Positions 9,170 to 19,008 of a stretch of DNA of 64,000 nucleotides are shown piece by piece. Source of the stretch: Holophagae bacterium (lineage in GTDB: Bacteria; Acidobacteriota; Holophagae; Acanthopleuribacterales; Acanthopleuribacteraceae); the NCBI GenBank assembly GCA_029263455.1, contig JAJCXM010000026.1, forward strand, positions 62,001 through 126,000. Direction: 5' to 3'. The notes beneath the pieces are model-generated. The model did no database searches and had not been told where the DNA came from. It saw nothing but the letters and a program-made list of their open reading frames with translations. How positions within the stretch are numbered: the stretch's first letter is position 1; each line of letters opens with the position of its first letter. A program made the position numbers and the translations under genes.

Positions 9170-9187
9170 ACCCACTTGCAAGTGGGT
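9170..9187. promoter_or_regulatory. 18-bp perfect palindrome upstream of kinase-sigma operon
   Basis: ACCCACTTGCAAGTGGGT is a perfect 18-bp palindrome 58 bp upstream of the kinase start. On the minus strand its TTGCAA centre could be a -35 element with TAGTTT 16 bp downstream as -10. A regulator dimer binding here would act on the operon promoter. It is not followed by a T-run, so it is not a terminator. Confidence 0.45.
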
Positions 9188-9330
9188 TGCACGAATGCGT
9201 CAGTACGGACCAAAAGGTCCAACCGCTAAACTGCCCGATAAACCAGGTTTCAATCGTGATAGCACGAATTTGGGCTTTTGAGATCTAAACTAAGCGACGC
9301 TGTTATCGCTCCCTACAACCCCGTGCTAAC

Positions 9331-9360
9331 TTGACTTTTTCGAATCAATCGAACTATCTT
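9331..9360 (+). promoter_or_regulatory. Candidate sigma-70 promoter for DUF3857 pair
   Basis: TTGACT (9331-9336), an 18-bp spacer and TATCTT (9355-9360) lie 45 bp upstream of the first DUF3857 gene. A small hairpin (ACGATC/GATCGT, 9372-9388) and an AGAGGGG ribosome binding site follow before the ATG at 9405. Confidence 0.5.
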
Positions 9361-9404
9361 GGCTCTTTGCGACGATCTCAAGGATCGTTTCACAAGAGGG
9401 GTAA

Positions 9405-11387
9405 ATGATGTGCTGGCTGTTGCTATTTCTCCTGGCATCAGATCATGAATTGTCTCGTTTGATTGAGCAACCGCTGACCGATTTGGAATGGAATGTGGCG
9501 GCCGAATTAGACGACAACGAAGCTGTTATTCTGAAACAAGTCCTTAAGATCAATAAAGATAGCTATGAGCACTTCATCCGCATCCGCGTACTTTCTGATG
9601 ATGGCCGCAACGCGCCCGAGACCATCGAGCTACCGGGTAATATTGCTGAGTTACGGGGACGAATTATCGACCGATCTGGCGTGGTTACGGCTTTCGATCT
9701 CAAACACGACGTAGTCCAGCAACTGGATATCAAGTCACGTGATGAGGAGAAATCTCACTACGTGTTGATTCCACCGGGGATGACCGGCAACTGCATTTTT
9801 GAAATGTATTGGTCAGAACCCACTGAAGAAGGATTACCCAAGGACATTGGCCACTATACTTACCCCGTCCTTTCGGCTTATCCCTGTGTGGAAAAAACAA
9901 TCTTCATTTGGCACGCGCTGGACAATTTTTCAAAATTACTCTACTCCGACGGCATTTTTACGCTGATCACCCGCTACTATTGGACAAGTATTGAAGCGCC
10001 CACCCAATTTACCCAGCAGATTCTCGGCGATTACATTGTTTTGAAGTATCGGGATGTGCCACCAGCCAGAGTCTATCCCTATGGTGCCCCCGAATTTGAT
10101 CAGCGGGCAGCCCGCTTTGTGATTTACAAAACTCTTCCGGTCGAAGAGATGACGCCAGCCCAGTTTTGGGACGAAACATCGTACTTGTTGTTCAAGTCAC
10201 TTTACCAGACCGAGTATATAAAAGGCTCTAACTACCGGGAATGGATTTCACAACTGCGCTTGGACTTGCCGTCTCTATCGCCGGAAGGTGCCCGCTATGT
10301 GTATAACGAATTCCGGAACAAGATCCATTGTGTGACCAACTTGGGGCATGAACGTCGCACAAAGATATCTTTGAACGCAGGTCCGATTACGGCTTTCGAA
10401 CCCGAGATGATCAATCGCTCTTTGCAACGTGGATTCGCGTTTCCATCTAATATGCCCATATTGCTCTATCATGTTTTTCGCGACTGCGGCTTTCCCGCCC
10501 AATGGGTGTTCACCACACCTAGTTTACAAATCCCTTTTCGGCCTCAGGATATGAATGTTTTCTCGCTCGATTTGGATCAACCCTTAATCGGTCTCTGGAA
10601 CAAGGACGGGCAGGCCTACTATTTTGCGGCCTCACGACCGGAAATGCCTGCCGGGCTTGCACCCGAATCAGTGATGGGCGGCAAGGGAATGGTGATTAAT
10701 CCAAAGAACTGGCATCACCGTATGATTGAGATGCCAAAGTACCCTCGCTCGACACATAAGTTATTGCGTAAATTCAATGGCCGTTTTCAGGCCGATGGCA
10801 CGATGCATTTCAACCTATTGGAGAAGGGGACCGGTGAGTTTGAAGCACGACAACGAGCTACCCATTTCGGTCTGACCCCTGATGAGCAGAGCCAGTCCCT
10901 TAAACGGGAAATGCGACACCGTATGAGGGGCTGGCAAATAAGATCAGCGAGAGTGGCCCATGCGTACGATCCCCACAAAGAGATCCTCTTAACGGTTACT
11001 GGCGACCGCAAGACGCCCATCGTTGCAGGCACAGCCCTGATTCCAGCCTTTCCCGACAATCATGATGAGTTGGATTTCCCCTATGTCTGGCCTGACGACC
11101 GATCGCAGCCGGTTCTTCTGCCGTATGTCTTCACTTTAGTAGAGTCGAGCGAGTGGCAAATACCCGTTGGCTGGCGTGCACAATTCCCTCAGAACACTGA
11201 CTACTCCTCTGATGCAGGCCGAGTAAAGGTGACCTTTGAGGAATCCGGTCAGCTTGTCCGCGTGCGACGTGAAGTGTTCCTTGACCAGTGGTTATTTACA
11301 ACCCAAGAATCGGATCAGATTCGCGACTTTCTGTGGACTTGGATCCAAGATCGGGGCATCTACATCAAACTGGAGAAGATGCCATGA
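9405..11387 (+). CDS. DUF3857 protein with inactive transglutaminase-like domain
   Basis: A 660-residue protein with a short hydrophobic N-terminus (MMCWLLLFLLAS), probably exported. The order fits the DUF3857 family: an N-terminal beta-rich domain (about 30-240) and a transglutaminase-like middle (about 250-420), then a C-terminal beta domain. The middle domain keeps the framework (SLQRGFAFPSNMPILLYHVF, then FRDCGFPAQWVF) but the position of the active cysteine in the usual G-D-C-K-D reads G343-F-A-F-P, so no thiol catalysis is expected. Its stop overlaps the next gene's ATG by 4 bases. Substrate is unknown; it may act as a partner of the next protein. Confidence 0.8.
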   Translation: MMCWLLLFLLASDHELSRLIEQPLTDLEWNVAAELDDNEAVILKQVLKINKDSYEHFIRIRVLSDDGRNAPETIELPGNIAELRGRIIDRSGVVTAFDLKHDVVQQLDIKSRDEEKSHYVLIPPGMTGNCIFEMYWSEPTEEGLPKDIGHYTYPVLSAYPCVEKTIFIWHALDNFSKLLYSDGIFTLITRYYWTSIEAPTQFTQQILGDYIVLKYRDVPPARVYPYGAPEFDQRAARFVIYKTLPVEEMTPAQFWDETSYLLFKSLYQTEYIKGSNYREWISQLRLDLPSLSPEGARYVYNEFRNKIHCVTNLGHERRTKISLNAGPITAFEPEMINRSLQRGFAFPSNMPILLYHVFRDCGFPAQWVFTTPSLQIPFRPQDMNVFSLDLDQPLIGLWNKDGQAYYFAASRPEMPAGLAPESVMGGKGMVINPKNWHHRMIEMPKYPRSTHKLLRKFNGRFQADGTMHFNLLEKGTGEFEARQRATHFGLTPDEQSQSLKREMRHRMRGWQIRSARVAHAYDPHKEILLTVTGDRKTPIVAGTALIPAFPDNHDELDFPYVWPDDRSQPVLLPYVFTLVESSEWQIPVGWRAQFPQNTDYSSDAGRVKVTFEESGQLVRVRREVFLDQWLFTTQESDQIRDFLWTWIQDRGIYIKLEKMP

Positions 11388-13285
11388 TAGCTTTGATTTT
11401 GGGTATTTATGCGCAGACCCTGCACTTCCAGTCTCAGAAAAGCCTACCCACATGGTCGGACAGCTATCTGGAAGATCCTATCCCTGTTTATCTTCAAGAA
11501 GAAGATGTTTTGGTTCTGCTTGATGAAGTCGTCGTTCATGCAAACGATGACGGCAGCGTTCGAGTCATTCACCGATCACTGCGAAAAGTACAATCCGAGC
11601 TGGGTGTGGAACGAGCCTCGGTTTTCTCCTGCTTCAATCAACTGGGCGGTACGAAGGTAGAACGCCTAGATGGCTGGCACCGATTTGCTAACGGCAACCT
11701 TGAAGTCTTAGGCAGCGGTCAAATCGTTACGGTCGGCGCTCCGTCGTCGAACGCTGTCCACGATGGACAAGTGACGATTGGCTACTTTCGCAAAGTTGCC
11801 CGTGGCTCCGTTATCGCTTTTGAAAGCGAGGAAATCGTTGACCTGTTTCTTGGCCCCATTCTTCCTTTTCCGATCCTTGCCGATATGCCAACGGTACACA
11901 AACTGTTTAGGGTAGAACAAGCGGAATTGATTCAACTTCAACCACTGAACTTGGAAGCATGGGGCTTGATCGCTCAGCCCTTGAACGACGGTCTAGAATT
12001 CAAGCTGCTTCCGGCAGATCGGCAGCGCGACTGGGCTCCTCAAAGTCGAGGATACTGGCCCGTTGTTTTTGCTCGCATGAAGCACGCGCGCACTGATTCT
12101 TATCGCAACTGGAATGAACTCGCGCATTGGTACAACGGTGTTTTCACCAAGGCGGCCTTACCCAATCAAAAGGAGCGCCTAAAACCATTAACCAAACTCG
12201 GGCTATTTAACCAAACAGCCCAGTCAATCAAAAGTAAGCTTGCCTACCGGCAGGTCTATTTGTCGCCCCACCGCGGCTGGATCCCAGACGCTGGTGAAGA
12301 AGTATTTAAGCGTTCTTTTGGTGACTGTAAAGACATGGTTTCCTGCAGTGCCTATTTGCTGGCTGAGCAAAATGTGTCTGCTTACCCAACTCTTGCCAAC
12401 GTCTACGACGGATTTGACTTCAAAGCCCAAGATCCGGCTAATCCCTGGTTCAACCACGTCATTGTGGCCATTCCACTACAAGCAACATTGGGCTTGGCGT
12501 CCGAAGTGGTAGCCCGCGAAAAGCGGTTCTTGCTGTACGACCCAACCGCGCAACACACACCGGCCGGAACCTTACCGCGTGCATTTCTCGGACGCCATGT
12601 CCTAATTTGCACGGCAGACGGCGGCTATTGGATTAGTGTTCCCGAATCTGCTTTAGAACCGGCACGAACCGACTTTAGCTTAAATGGTGATCTAGATGAA
12701 GCAAATGGCTTTCGCGGCGAATTTGTCATTCTAGAAAAAGGTAACGCGATAGGCGTTCGCCAGACGCTCAGCAGTTCCACAAAAATGAACCGCGAAAATT
12801 GGATACGCAAAGCATTTCAAATACCTGTCGACGCCAAGGTAGAGCTACTAGATTTTCAAAGTGATGAACTCGGCGGCGTCAGCTTGCGTCTCCATGTGAC
12901 TTGGCCACAATTCCTAAAAACAGGCCCGCTGGGAAGTCGCCTACCACCAGCGATAGTTCCTCCTGCCCTTTCTTATTACGGTCAAAATGAGTCGCGCAGG
13001 CAGGCGCCTCTTGCTCTACCAAGTTGGCCGCTTCAATCCTGGACCATAACATTGAAATGCGAGCGCCCGTTGCAACCGCTTCAGGCTGAATTTGACTGGT
13101 CTAATGAGCATCATCGTATCCATTGGCAAGTGAACACCGACTCACAGCTGCTGATCCGTTTCGAAACACAAGGCAACAGCGAGGTGTTTACAGGCAAGCG
13201 CGTAACACTGGGACTCAGCCAGCTTGCGGAGCTTCAGCTTAACTATGAACGCTTTGCGTTGTTCACGCCGCTTTTTTCTTTATAG
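11384..13285 (+). CDS. DUF3857 transglutaminase-like protein, triad intact
   Basis: A 633-residue exported protein, starting at the ATG that overlaps the previous stop (ATGA); the first 16 residues (MIALILGIYAQTLHFQ) are a short hydrophobic leader. DUF3857 occupies about 25-230. The transglutaminase-like domain has a complete Cys-His-Asp triad: GDCKD with C315, FNHV with H358, and YDPT with D386. The family includes cysteine proteases and acyl transferases acting on peptides, and many members sit in the periplasm of Bacteroidetes and Acidobacteriota. The pairing with an upstream paralogue that has lost its cysteine suggests a two-protein complex. The substrate cannot be inferred. Confidence 0.83.
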   Translation: MIALILGIYAQTLHFQSQKSLPTWSDSYLEDPIPVYLQEEDVLVLLDEVVVHANDDGSVRVIHRSLRKVQSELGVERASVFSCFNQLGGTKVERLDGWHRFANGNLEVLGSGQIVTVGAPSSNAVHDGQVTIGYFRKVARGSVIAFESEEIVDLFLGPILPFPILADMPTVHKLFRVEQAELIQLQPLNLEAWGLIAQPLNDGLEFKLLPADRQRDWAPQSRGYWPVVFARMKHARTDSYRNWNELAHWYNGVFTKAALPNQKERLKPLTKLGLFNQTAQSIKSKLAYRQVYLSPHRGWIPDAGEEVFKRSFGDCKDMVSCSAYLLAEQNVSAYPTLANVYDGFDFKAQDPANPWFNHVIVAIPLQATLGLASEVVAREKRFLLYDPTAQHTPAGTLPRAFLGRHVLICTADGGYWISVPESALEPARTDFSLNGDLDEANGFRGEFVILEKGNAIGVRQTLSSSTKMNRENWIRKAFQIPVDAKVELLDFQSDELGGVSLRLHVTWPQFLKTGPLGSRLPPAIVPPALSYYGQNESRRQAPLALPSWPLQSWTITLKCERPLQPLQAEFDWSNEHHRIHWQVNTDSQLLIRFETQGNSEVFTGKRVTLGLSQLAELQLNYERFALFTPLFSL

Positions 13286-13380
13286 AGCGAATGAGTAGGC
13301 ACAGCTTTGAATTTCACGCTTAACTAAACCGCTTAGGCTAGCCGTGTGAGAAGATTTGCATGAATACTTCTTGGCACAAA

Positions 13381-15651
13381 TCAAAAAGAGCGCCCCACAA
13401 ACAAGTAGAGCTCGCTATTGGAGTCATCGTTCATTCCTTTAGCGAAATAGACCGGTCCCAAGATCGTATCGAAACCAATAAATAAGCTAGCCGAATACAG
13501 CAGATCACTGCCGTCCACCCCGGACCTTTCTGTCCAAAGGTTGCCAGCCTCAAGTGATCCACCCACAAAGAACCCATCACCAATGGTTTGCGGCAACTGA
13601 AACAACTGGTAGAGGTATAACAACGAAGCCTTTCCTCCGTAACGGCCAATGACACTCTCTTTCGGGTAACCCGACAAGTTGAACAGGCCACCTAAGCTAT
13701 AGACCTCCGGGGTGTCGCTACCCAACGCACTATAGAAATTGGTCAAACTCAAAACACTATGACGGCCTCTCTTCATAGCCATCCCAGCAAAACCAATCAA
13801 ATGTTGGTAGTCGACATCGGATCCCCAGCTCTCACGGGCGTCAAAAAAGTCTAGGACAAAAAAGCTACCCTGGCGTGGGAAATTCATATTGTCGAACTGA
13901 TCAAATGTGGCGGTCAATTGCAGTCCAGTTGCGTTAGTCGTGAGTTCTGAGTAGCCCGCATCTCCATCACTAGGTTCAATCAACACGCGCGTGAACGTGG
14001 GTCCAAAACGAACCTCTCCGTAGCGCGAGAATTGATAGCCCAGATAAGCTGATCCACGAGAGGCACTAACATCATAAGGCGCGTAAAGCCCATTGTCTTG
14101 AAACACGAATGAACTCGAGGTTTGCAGCAGAGCAGTGACGGTACCAAACCAGTTATCTTGACGGCTCAGAGGCTGATAATACTCGCCAAGTACAGTGGGC
14201 GTTTCTCCGATCTGAGCCCGTAACTTGACTTCGCCTCGCCGACTATTCAAGTGCGTCATATTGTAACTTGTCAACACATCAAAGGTACTTTCACCAGCAA
14301 AATCCGACACGAAATTGACGCCAAACCTCAGGTAATTGGGTCCCCATTTTTTGTCATGAGCTTCGAGGTATAACTGGTAGCCCGTTTCGCCTTTCTTAAG
14401 ATAAAAATCAACCCGTTCATAGTCACCCGTTTCATATAGATTACGAAGGTCAGACTCGATCGCGTCCAGACTAAAAGCATCGCCTGGACGGATTGTGATG
14501 CGTTCAAATAGACGCTTTGAGTTGGATGTTGAGTCGGCCGTAAGTTGGATGGACTCGAATCGTTCCAGAAGTGGGTGTTCCATTCTTATGTTGGCGATGT
14601 GGCGCTGAAAGGTTTCCGCGTCCAACATGAACGGCTCCAGTTGTTTGGAAACGTCGTATGTTGCCGCTTCACCTACCGGTACCATTTCGATGCCCCGGTC
14701 AAATTGCGAAGACTTGAAATCGCCACAATCGGGTTTGATCAAGACGGTCACTTGATGTAACTGTTCGTCGACATTCTTTCTAAAGGGGATACTCAACATT
14801 TGATTGGTGACTCGCGTCATGGACCCCAGTTCATCTTGCTTAAATAATGGCTCGCCTACATCCACGGCAATAATGACATCCGCACCCATGGCGATGGCGA
14901 CATCAACGGGTAGGTTGCGCACCAAACCGCCATCCACCAATAGTTTTCCGTCCCGCTTTACGGGCGAAAAGACACCTGGAATCGACATGCTGGCTCGTAT
15001 CGCGAGGCCCAGGTCTCCTGCGCGCATGACCACCATGTCGCCGGTTTCAATATCGGTGGCAACGGCGGCGAACGGAATAGGTAACTGGTTAAAGTCTTGG
15101 ATGCCAGCTGAGCGCAGCACCATTCTTTGCAGCACAAAGTTAAGTTTTTGGCCAGTCACCATACCAGGAGGCAACTGGATTGAGCCTCGATTAACGCCCA
15201 ACTCGAGACGGGTCAAGAAAGTCTGGTCATCGACCTTCTTACGGTAGGGAAGTAACCGACGAGCAGGTCGATCCTCAAGCACCTCACGCCAATCAGTATC
15301 GGCAAGGATCGTCTGCATCTCGTCAATGGAGAGACCCGAACTGTATAGTCCACCCATGATGGCACCCATACTGGTGCCTGTGATGACATGGATCGGGATA
15401 CGCATTTCTTCTAGCGCTTTTAGGACGCCCAAATGCGCACTTCCTCGAGCTCCGCCGCCGCTCAAGACAAGCCCAATTTTGGGACCTGTCTCTTGGCATA
15501 TCACTCTCGCGGGAAACACCAGAAAGGCCACTACAGTCATCATTTTCAAGATTGAGTAGTCAACACCGATAGAGCGGCTAATCTGACGATTGCTTAACGC
15601 GTTCTTGTGGATGTCGTTGTGCCTACATGAGGCCATCTCATTGAATAACAT
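13381..15651 (-). CDS. Patatin-like phospholipase fused to POTRA and Omp85 barrel
   Basis: A 756-residue outer-membrane protein resembling type Vd autotransporters such as PlpD and related patatin-Omp85 proteins. The patatin lipase domain (about 57-350) has the oxyanion loop GGGARG at 65-70, nucleophile S94 in GTSMG, and D240 in DGG, a complete Ser-Asp dyad. A single POTRA-like domain (about 385-430) is followed by a 16-strand-type barrel (about 440-756) ending in Phe, as expected for BAM substrates. A signal peptide-like segment is at 38-52 (TVVAFLVFPARVICQ); an in-frame start at Met37 (15543) would give a cleaner one, and neither start has a clear ribosome binding site. It probably acts on phospholipids at or outside the outer membrane. 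Confidence 0.88.
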   Translation of the reverse strand: MLFNEMASCRHNDIHKNALSNRQISRSIGVDYSILKMMTVVAFLVFPARVICQETGPKIGLVLSGGGARGSAHLGVLKALEEMRIPIHVITGTSMGAIMGGLYSSGLSIDEMQTILADTDWREVLEDRPARRLLPYRKKVDDQTFLTRLELGVNRGSIQLPPGMVTGQKLNFVLQRMVLRSAGIQDFNQLPIPFAAVATDIETGDMVVMRAGDLGLAIRASMSIPGVFSPVKRDGKLLVDGGLVRNLPVDVAIAMGADVIIAVDVGEPLFKQDELGSMTRVTNQMLSIPFRKNVDEQLHQVTVLIKPDCGDFKSSQFDRGIEMVPVGEAATYDVSKQLEPFMLDAETFQRHIANIRMEHPLLERFESIQLTADSTSNSKRLFERITIRPGDAFSLDAIESDLRNLYETGDYERVDFYLKKGETGYQLYLEAHDKKWGPNYLRFGVNFVSDFAGESTFDVLTSYNMTHLNSRRGEVKLRAQIGETPTVLGEYYQPLSRQDNWFGTVTALLQTSSSFVFQDNGLYAPYDVSASRGSAYLGYQFSRYGEVRFGPTFTRVLIEPSDGDAGYSELTTNATGLQLTATFDQFDNMNFPRQGSFFVLDFFDARESWGSDVDYQHLIGFAGMAMKRGRHSVLSLTNFYSALGSDTPEVYSLGGLFNLSGYPKESVIGRYGGKASLLYLYQLFQLPQTIGDGFFVGGSLEAGNLWTERSGVDGSDLLYSASLFIGFDTILGPVYFAKGMNDDSNSELYLFVGRSF

Positions 15652-15863
15652 GACGTTATTCTACTGAGCCCATTTTGATCCGAACACTCTTTTCCGACCA
15701 AAACAAAATTTAGACTCTTCGTTTGCGTAACTATTTCAATCAATGGTGACCCGATACCAATTTGGATGAGGGTTTTTACCTAGCGCTTGCGCTTACTCCT
15801 CGTGAAGGGCCGGATAACGCCGATCAAATCCTCATTTCCCAATGCTCAGGTAGGAGTGTCCAC

Positions 15864-17708
15864 GTGATTCATTGTTTAGTTGTACTGGCCTTATTTTCTA
15901 ACCCAGAATTGGATGATTCGCTGCATCTCGCTTTCAATCACAGCGAGTGGGTCCACGTGGTAGTGGCCCTTGACGATCAGGCCTGGCCAATCAGGCTTGA
16001 GGATCAAATGGCACGGACCAATGCCGTCGTTGAAGACGCACTGAGCAACGAATTGAACAGCGGTTTTGTGTTGGAAAGTCGCTTTCATACCGTTCCTTCA
16101 CTTGTTGGCTGGATGAGCCGCGACACGTTTCGGACGCTAATCGCACCTCGTAAATACAACTCATCTATTGTGGCGGTCTCTTTGGATACAGCTCTCGATA
16201 GCACGGAGCCGACAACAGCCACGACTGCTGGCAAGTTATTGGAGAGCACGCAACTAATTGGCGCGACGCTCGTGCACAACCAAGGCATTCGCGGTAAAGG
16301 CATCGAAATTGCCATTATTGACAGCGGTATCGATTCTGATCACCCAGACCTACTCGGTGCTTTGGTGGCTGAGGCATGTTTCTGTGATTCTGCGCTTGGA
16401 CCCTGCTGTCCTAACGGCTTAAATCAACAAGAGGGTCCGGGCAGCGCTGAAGATGACGAGGGCCACGGCACACATGTCAGTGGCATTCTCACAAGTGACG
16501 GCGTTATCGCTTCTACCGGCGTCGCCCCTGATTCCGTATTAAGCGTCGTCAAAGGGATCAATTTCCAAGGACGAGGCCGTCTATCAAATTGGGTTTCTGG
16601 GCTCGATTGGCTGCACATGAATCGTCCTGATCTCAAAATTGTGAGCATGAGCATACAAGCGGGAGTTTTTGAGGGTGTATGCGATGAGGGTCCCGCCGTC
16701 ATCCGCAGTTTCTATAGGGCCGCACAAAATCTCTATGATCGCGGCATTCTCTTAATCGCCATTTCAGGGAACCAGGGTCAACCTGCTGCGCTTTCTGCGC
16801 CAGGCTGCCTGTCTAATGTTTGGGCCATTGGTGCCTCTGACAAGATGGATATCCCCTGGATTGCATCAAATAGCCATGATGAAGTCGCTTTTTTTGCGCC
16901 AGGCGTGGATATTGTCTCCAGCCAAATAGGCGGCGGCAGTGTTTCTGCAACGGGTACATCCATGGCGGCTCCACATGTAGCAGGCGCAGCGGCGCTTCTA
17001 TACGAAATCAATCCGCTGCTCAATCAAGAGGATCTACGCGCCGAATTGGAGAACACGGGCTTGTGGATTCAGGACAGTCACGGACTCTATCGAGCCAGAA
17101 TCGATGTTTGGCAAGCCTTTCAGGAGGTGAATGTGGGTCCGTTCAAACGTTGGCTGCCATTTCTGACCGATGACCACTCTTATCAGTTGAATGTTGCCCT
17201 GAAAAACGGGAGCCCCTTTTCGCAAGAGGTTAATTTGTATCCGCTTGCCGCAAATGGGCGCGCCCTACCTCGAGAGCGCCTCCATCTTAATCCGTATGAG
17301 ACCCGGGTTGTGCCAGCTAGCAGCCTTTTCTCCGAGATCCCAAGCCATTTCGCGGTTGTGACGGCAAAACAGGTAACCATATCGGTTTCAATGCAGGCCA
17401 TTTCTGGCATTAGTTTGCCGGTTTACGTTCATGAATCACTACAAGCAGCAACGGTCTTTGATTCAAGCGCTATGTCACCATCGCCAAATGCGGCCGCCAT
17501 CGTCAATGTGGGTCCCAGCCAATCTAAGGTTTATGTGTATCAAATAGCGGCCGACGGCAGGGTATTGAGGTCAAAGAATTACGGTTATGTGCCACGTTTT
17601 GGGCAGCTGGCTATGAGGTTAGACAGGGATTTTCCATCTGTATCAGGTAGCTATTACCGGCTTGTCTCAAGCCAAATCAGTCACGCGGTATTTTTGGCCA
17701 TTCAATGA
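15864..17708 (+). CDS. Secreted subtilisin-like serine protease (S8)
   Basis: A 614-residue secreted protease. The catalytic triad is D153 (IIDSGID), H201 (GHGTHVSG) and S366 (GTSMAAPHVAG), with the oxyanion Asn303 (ISGNQG). An N-terminal propeptide-like region is at about 20-130, the S8 domain at 140-400, and a C-terminal beta-rich region at 430-614 has no family I recognise. The GTG at 15864 is chosen: AGGAG at 15852-15856 lies 7 bp upstream and it begins directly with the signal peptide (IHCLVVLALF). An upstream in-frame ATG at 15762 would bury that signal. Cysteine pairs near 172-182 (CFCDS, CC) may form disulphides. Confidence 0.9.
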   Translation: MIHCLVVLALFSNPELDDSLHLAFNHSEWVHVVVALDDQAWPIRLEDQMARTNAVVEDALSNELNSGFVLESRFHTVPSLVGWMSRDTFRTLIAPRKYNSSIVAVSLDTALDSTEPTTATTAGKLLESTQLIGATLVHNQGIRGKGIEIAIIDSGIDSDHPDLLGALVAEACFCDSALGPCCPNGLNQQEGPGSAEDDEGHGTHVSGILTSDGVIASTGVAPDSVLSVVKGINFQGRGRLSNWVSGLDWLHMNRPDLKIVSMSIQAGVFEGVCDEGPAVIRSFYRAAQNLYDRGILLIAISGNQGQPAALSAPGCLSNVWAIGASDKMDIPWIASNSHDEVAFFAPGVDIVSSQIGGGSVSATGTSMAAPHVAGAAALLYEINPLLNQEDLRAELENTGLWIQDSHGLYRARIDVWQAFQEVNVGPFKRWLPFLTDDHSYQLNVALKNGSPFSQEVNLYPLAANGRALPRERLHLNPYETRVVPASSLFSEIPSHFAVVTAKQVTISVSMQAISGISLPVYVHESLQAATVFDSSAMSPSPNAAAIVNVGPSQSKVYVYQIAADGRVLRSKNYGYVPRFGQLAMRLDRDFPSVSGSYYRLVSSQISHAVFLAIQ

Positions 17709-17715
17709 ACTGGGC

Positions 17716-19008
17716 TCACTGTGCAGGCTCACTAATACAGTAAAGCCATTGTCTTCCTCGCAGAATCAGGTCTCGCTCTACCAATGCAGGTGAGGCGCTG
17801 AAACTATCGTCCAAACGGTTCAGAGCCAGAACCTGTGGTTGATCGCTATGACTCATGACAAGTGTTTGACCTTCAAGATCCACCACGTAAACACGGCCAG
17901 CCGCAGCCACCGGCGACGCATAGATGTTACGCAAGGAGCCCAATCGGAAACTGCCCGGTCTGTCATTACCAGTGAGCGCATCAACCCGACTTATGACCCC
18001 TTGGTAGTGGGTCAAGAAGTATAGTGAATCCTCATAAAGTAACAAGGAAGGGACATAGGGCGTACCCCTCGTTCGCGTCCACAACACACGATCACTACCG
18101 GAAATATCGCCACTCGCGCCTGGTAATCGTATCGCTAAAAGTGCGCGTTTCTCATAACTGCTACCCACAAGCAAAACGCCATCGCCATAGACAGGGGTCG
18201 CCACCACGTTGGCGGATAGTCCCCCACAACTCCACAGCACGGCCCCAGAGTTCAGATCATATCCCCTGATGCGTTCTGTCCCAGCCACAACCACTTGCAA
18301 CGGTTTCTCGATCACCAGCGGTGTGGCCCAGCTTGTGGCTTCGTTGCGCTTAACCTTCCATTTTTGTTGGCCTGATCCAGCATGAAACGCGACGACAAAG
18401 GAATCCCCCTCGTGATCCCAGTTCACGACCAGCGTGTCTTGATAGAGCACGGGTGAACTGCCCTCGCCGTGTCCGTGTTTGCTATGCATATTACCCAGGT
18501 CCTTTGACCACAGCAGGTTACCGTCGAGATCTAAAGCATACAGTCCATAGGATCCAAAAAAGGCAAATAGCTGTTCGCCATTGGTGACAGGCGATGCCGA
18601 CGCAAAACTGCTAGTGATGTGCCCACCCTCATGAGGCAATTCTTCAGCAACCGTTTTTTGCCAAATAACACGCCCATCCTTTCGATCAATCGCCAGAACC
18701 ACGAATCGTTGGCGCTGCTGGACTGGCAAGTTGTCATGTGCACCTGGTCTATTTGGAACAGATGCAGGAATTATCTCTCCAACCGGAATGGCGCTGGTAA
18801 TGAAGATCGTGTCGCCCCAAACCACTGGCGAACTGTGGCCCAGACCAGGGATCTCAATACGCCAGCGAAGGTTATCATTTTCACTCCAATGGATAGGAGG
18901 GTCGGCTTTGGGTGCGACGCCTGTTCCAAGTGGTCCGCGCCACTGAGGCCAGTTGACCTGAGCAATCAAGGACGTCGCAAAACAACAAACAAGCAAACAT
19001 CGCATCAT
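17716..19008 (-). CDS. Exported PQQ-like beta-propeller protein
   Basis: A 430-residue exported protein with an N-terminal signal peptide (MMRCLLVCCFATSLIAQ) followed by NWPQWRGP, the typical opening of PQQ-binding-like propellers common in Planctomycetes and Acidobacteriota. Repeats of the type SPVVWGDTIFIT, WATPLVIEKPLQVVV, YGDGVLLVGSS and YASPVAAAGRVYVVD fit an eight-bladed propeller. The Trp-docking motifs are those of PQQ-like domains, but this group is not shown to bind PQQ or to be an enzyme. It converges on the protease gene with 7 bp between stops and is probably a single-gene unit. Confidence 0.83.
   Translation of the reverse strand: MMRCLLVCCFATSLIAQVNWPQWRGPLGTGVAPKADPPIHWSENDNLRWRIEIPGLGHSSPVVWGDTIFITSAIPVGEIIPASVPNRPGAHDNLPVQQRQRFVVLAIDRKDGRVIWQKTVAEELPHEGGHITSSFASASPVTNGEQLFAFFGSYGLYALDLDGNLLWSKDLGNMHSKHGHGEGSSPVLYQDTLVVNWDHEGDSFVVAFHAGSGQQKWKVKRNEATSWATPLVIEKPLQVVVAGTERIRGYDLNSGAVLWSCGGLSANVVATPVYGDGVLLVGSSYEKRALLAIRLPGASGDISGSDRVLWTRTRGTPYVPSLLLYEDSLYFLTHYQGVISRVDALTGNDRPGSFRLGSLRNIYASPVAAAGRVYVVDLEGQTLVMSHSDQPQVLALNRLDDSFSASPALVERDLILRGRQWLYCISEPAQ

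Noticed and set aside
14804-15247. 147-codon plus-strand frame inside the patatin-Omp85 gene
   Set aside because: It lies opposite the patatin domain, whose motifs are clear, and its own translation is Pro/Ser/Thr-rich without homology-like features.
15762-15863. Longer N-terminus for the subtilisin gene from ATG 15762
   Set aside because: It would place 34 polar residues before the signal peptide, while the GTG at 15864 has a well-spaced AGGAG.
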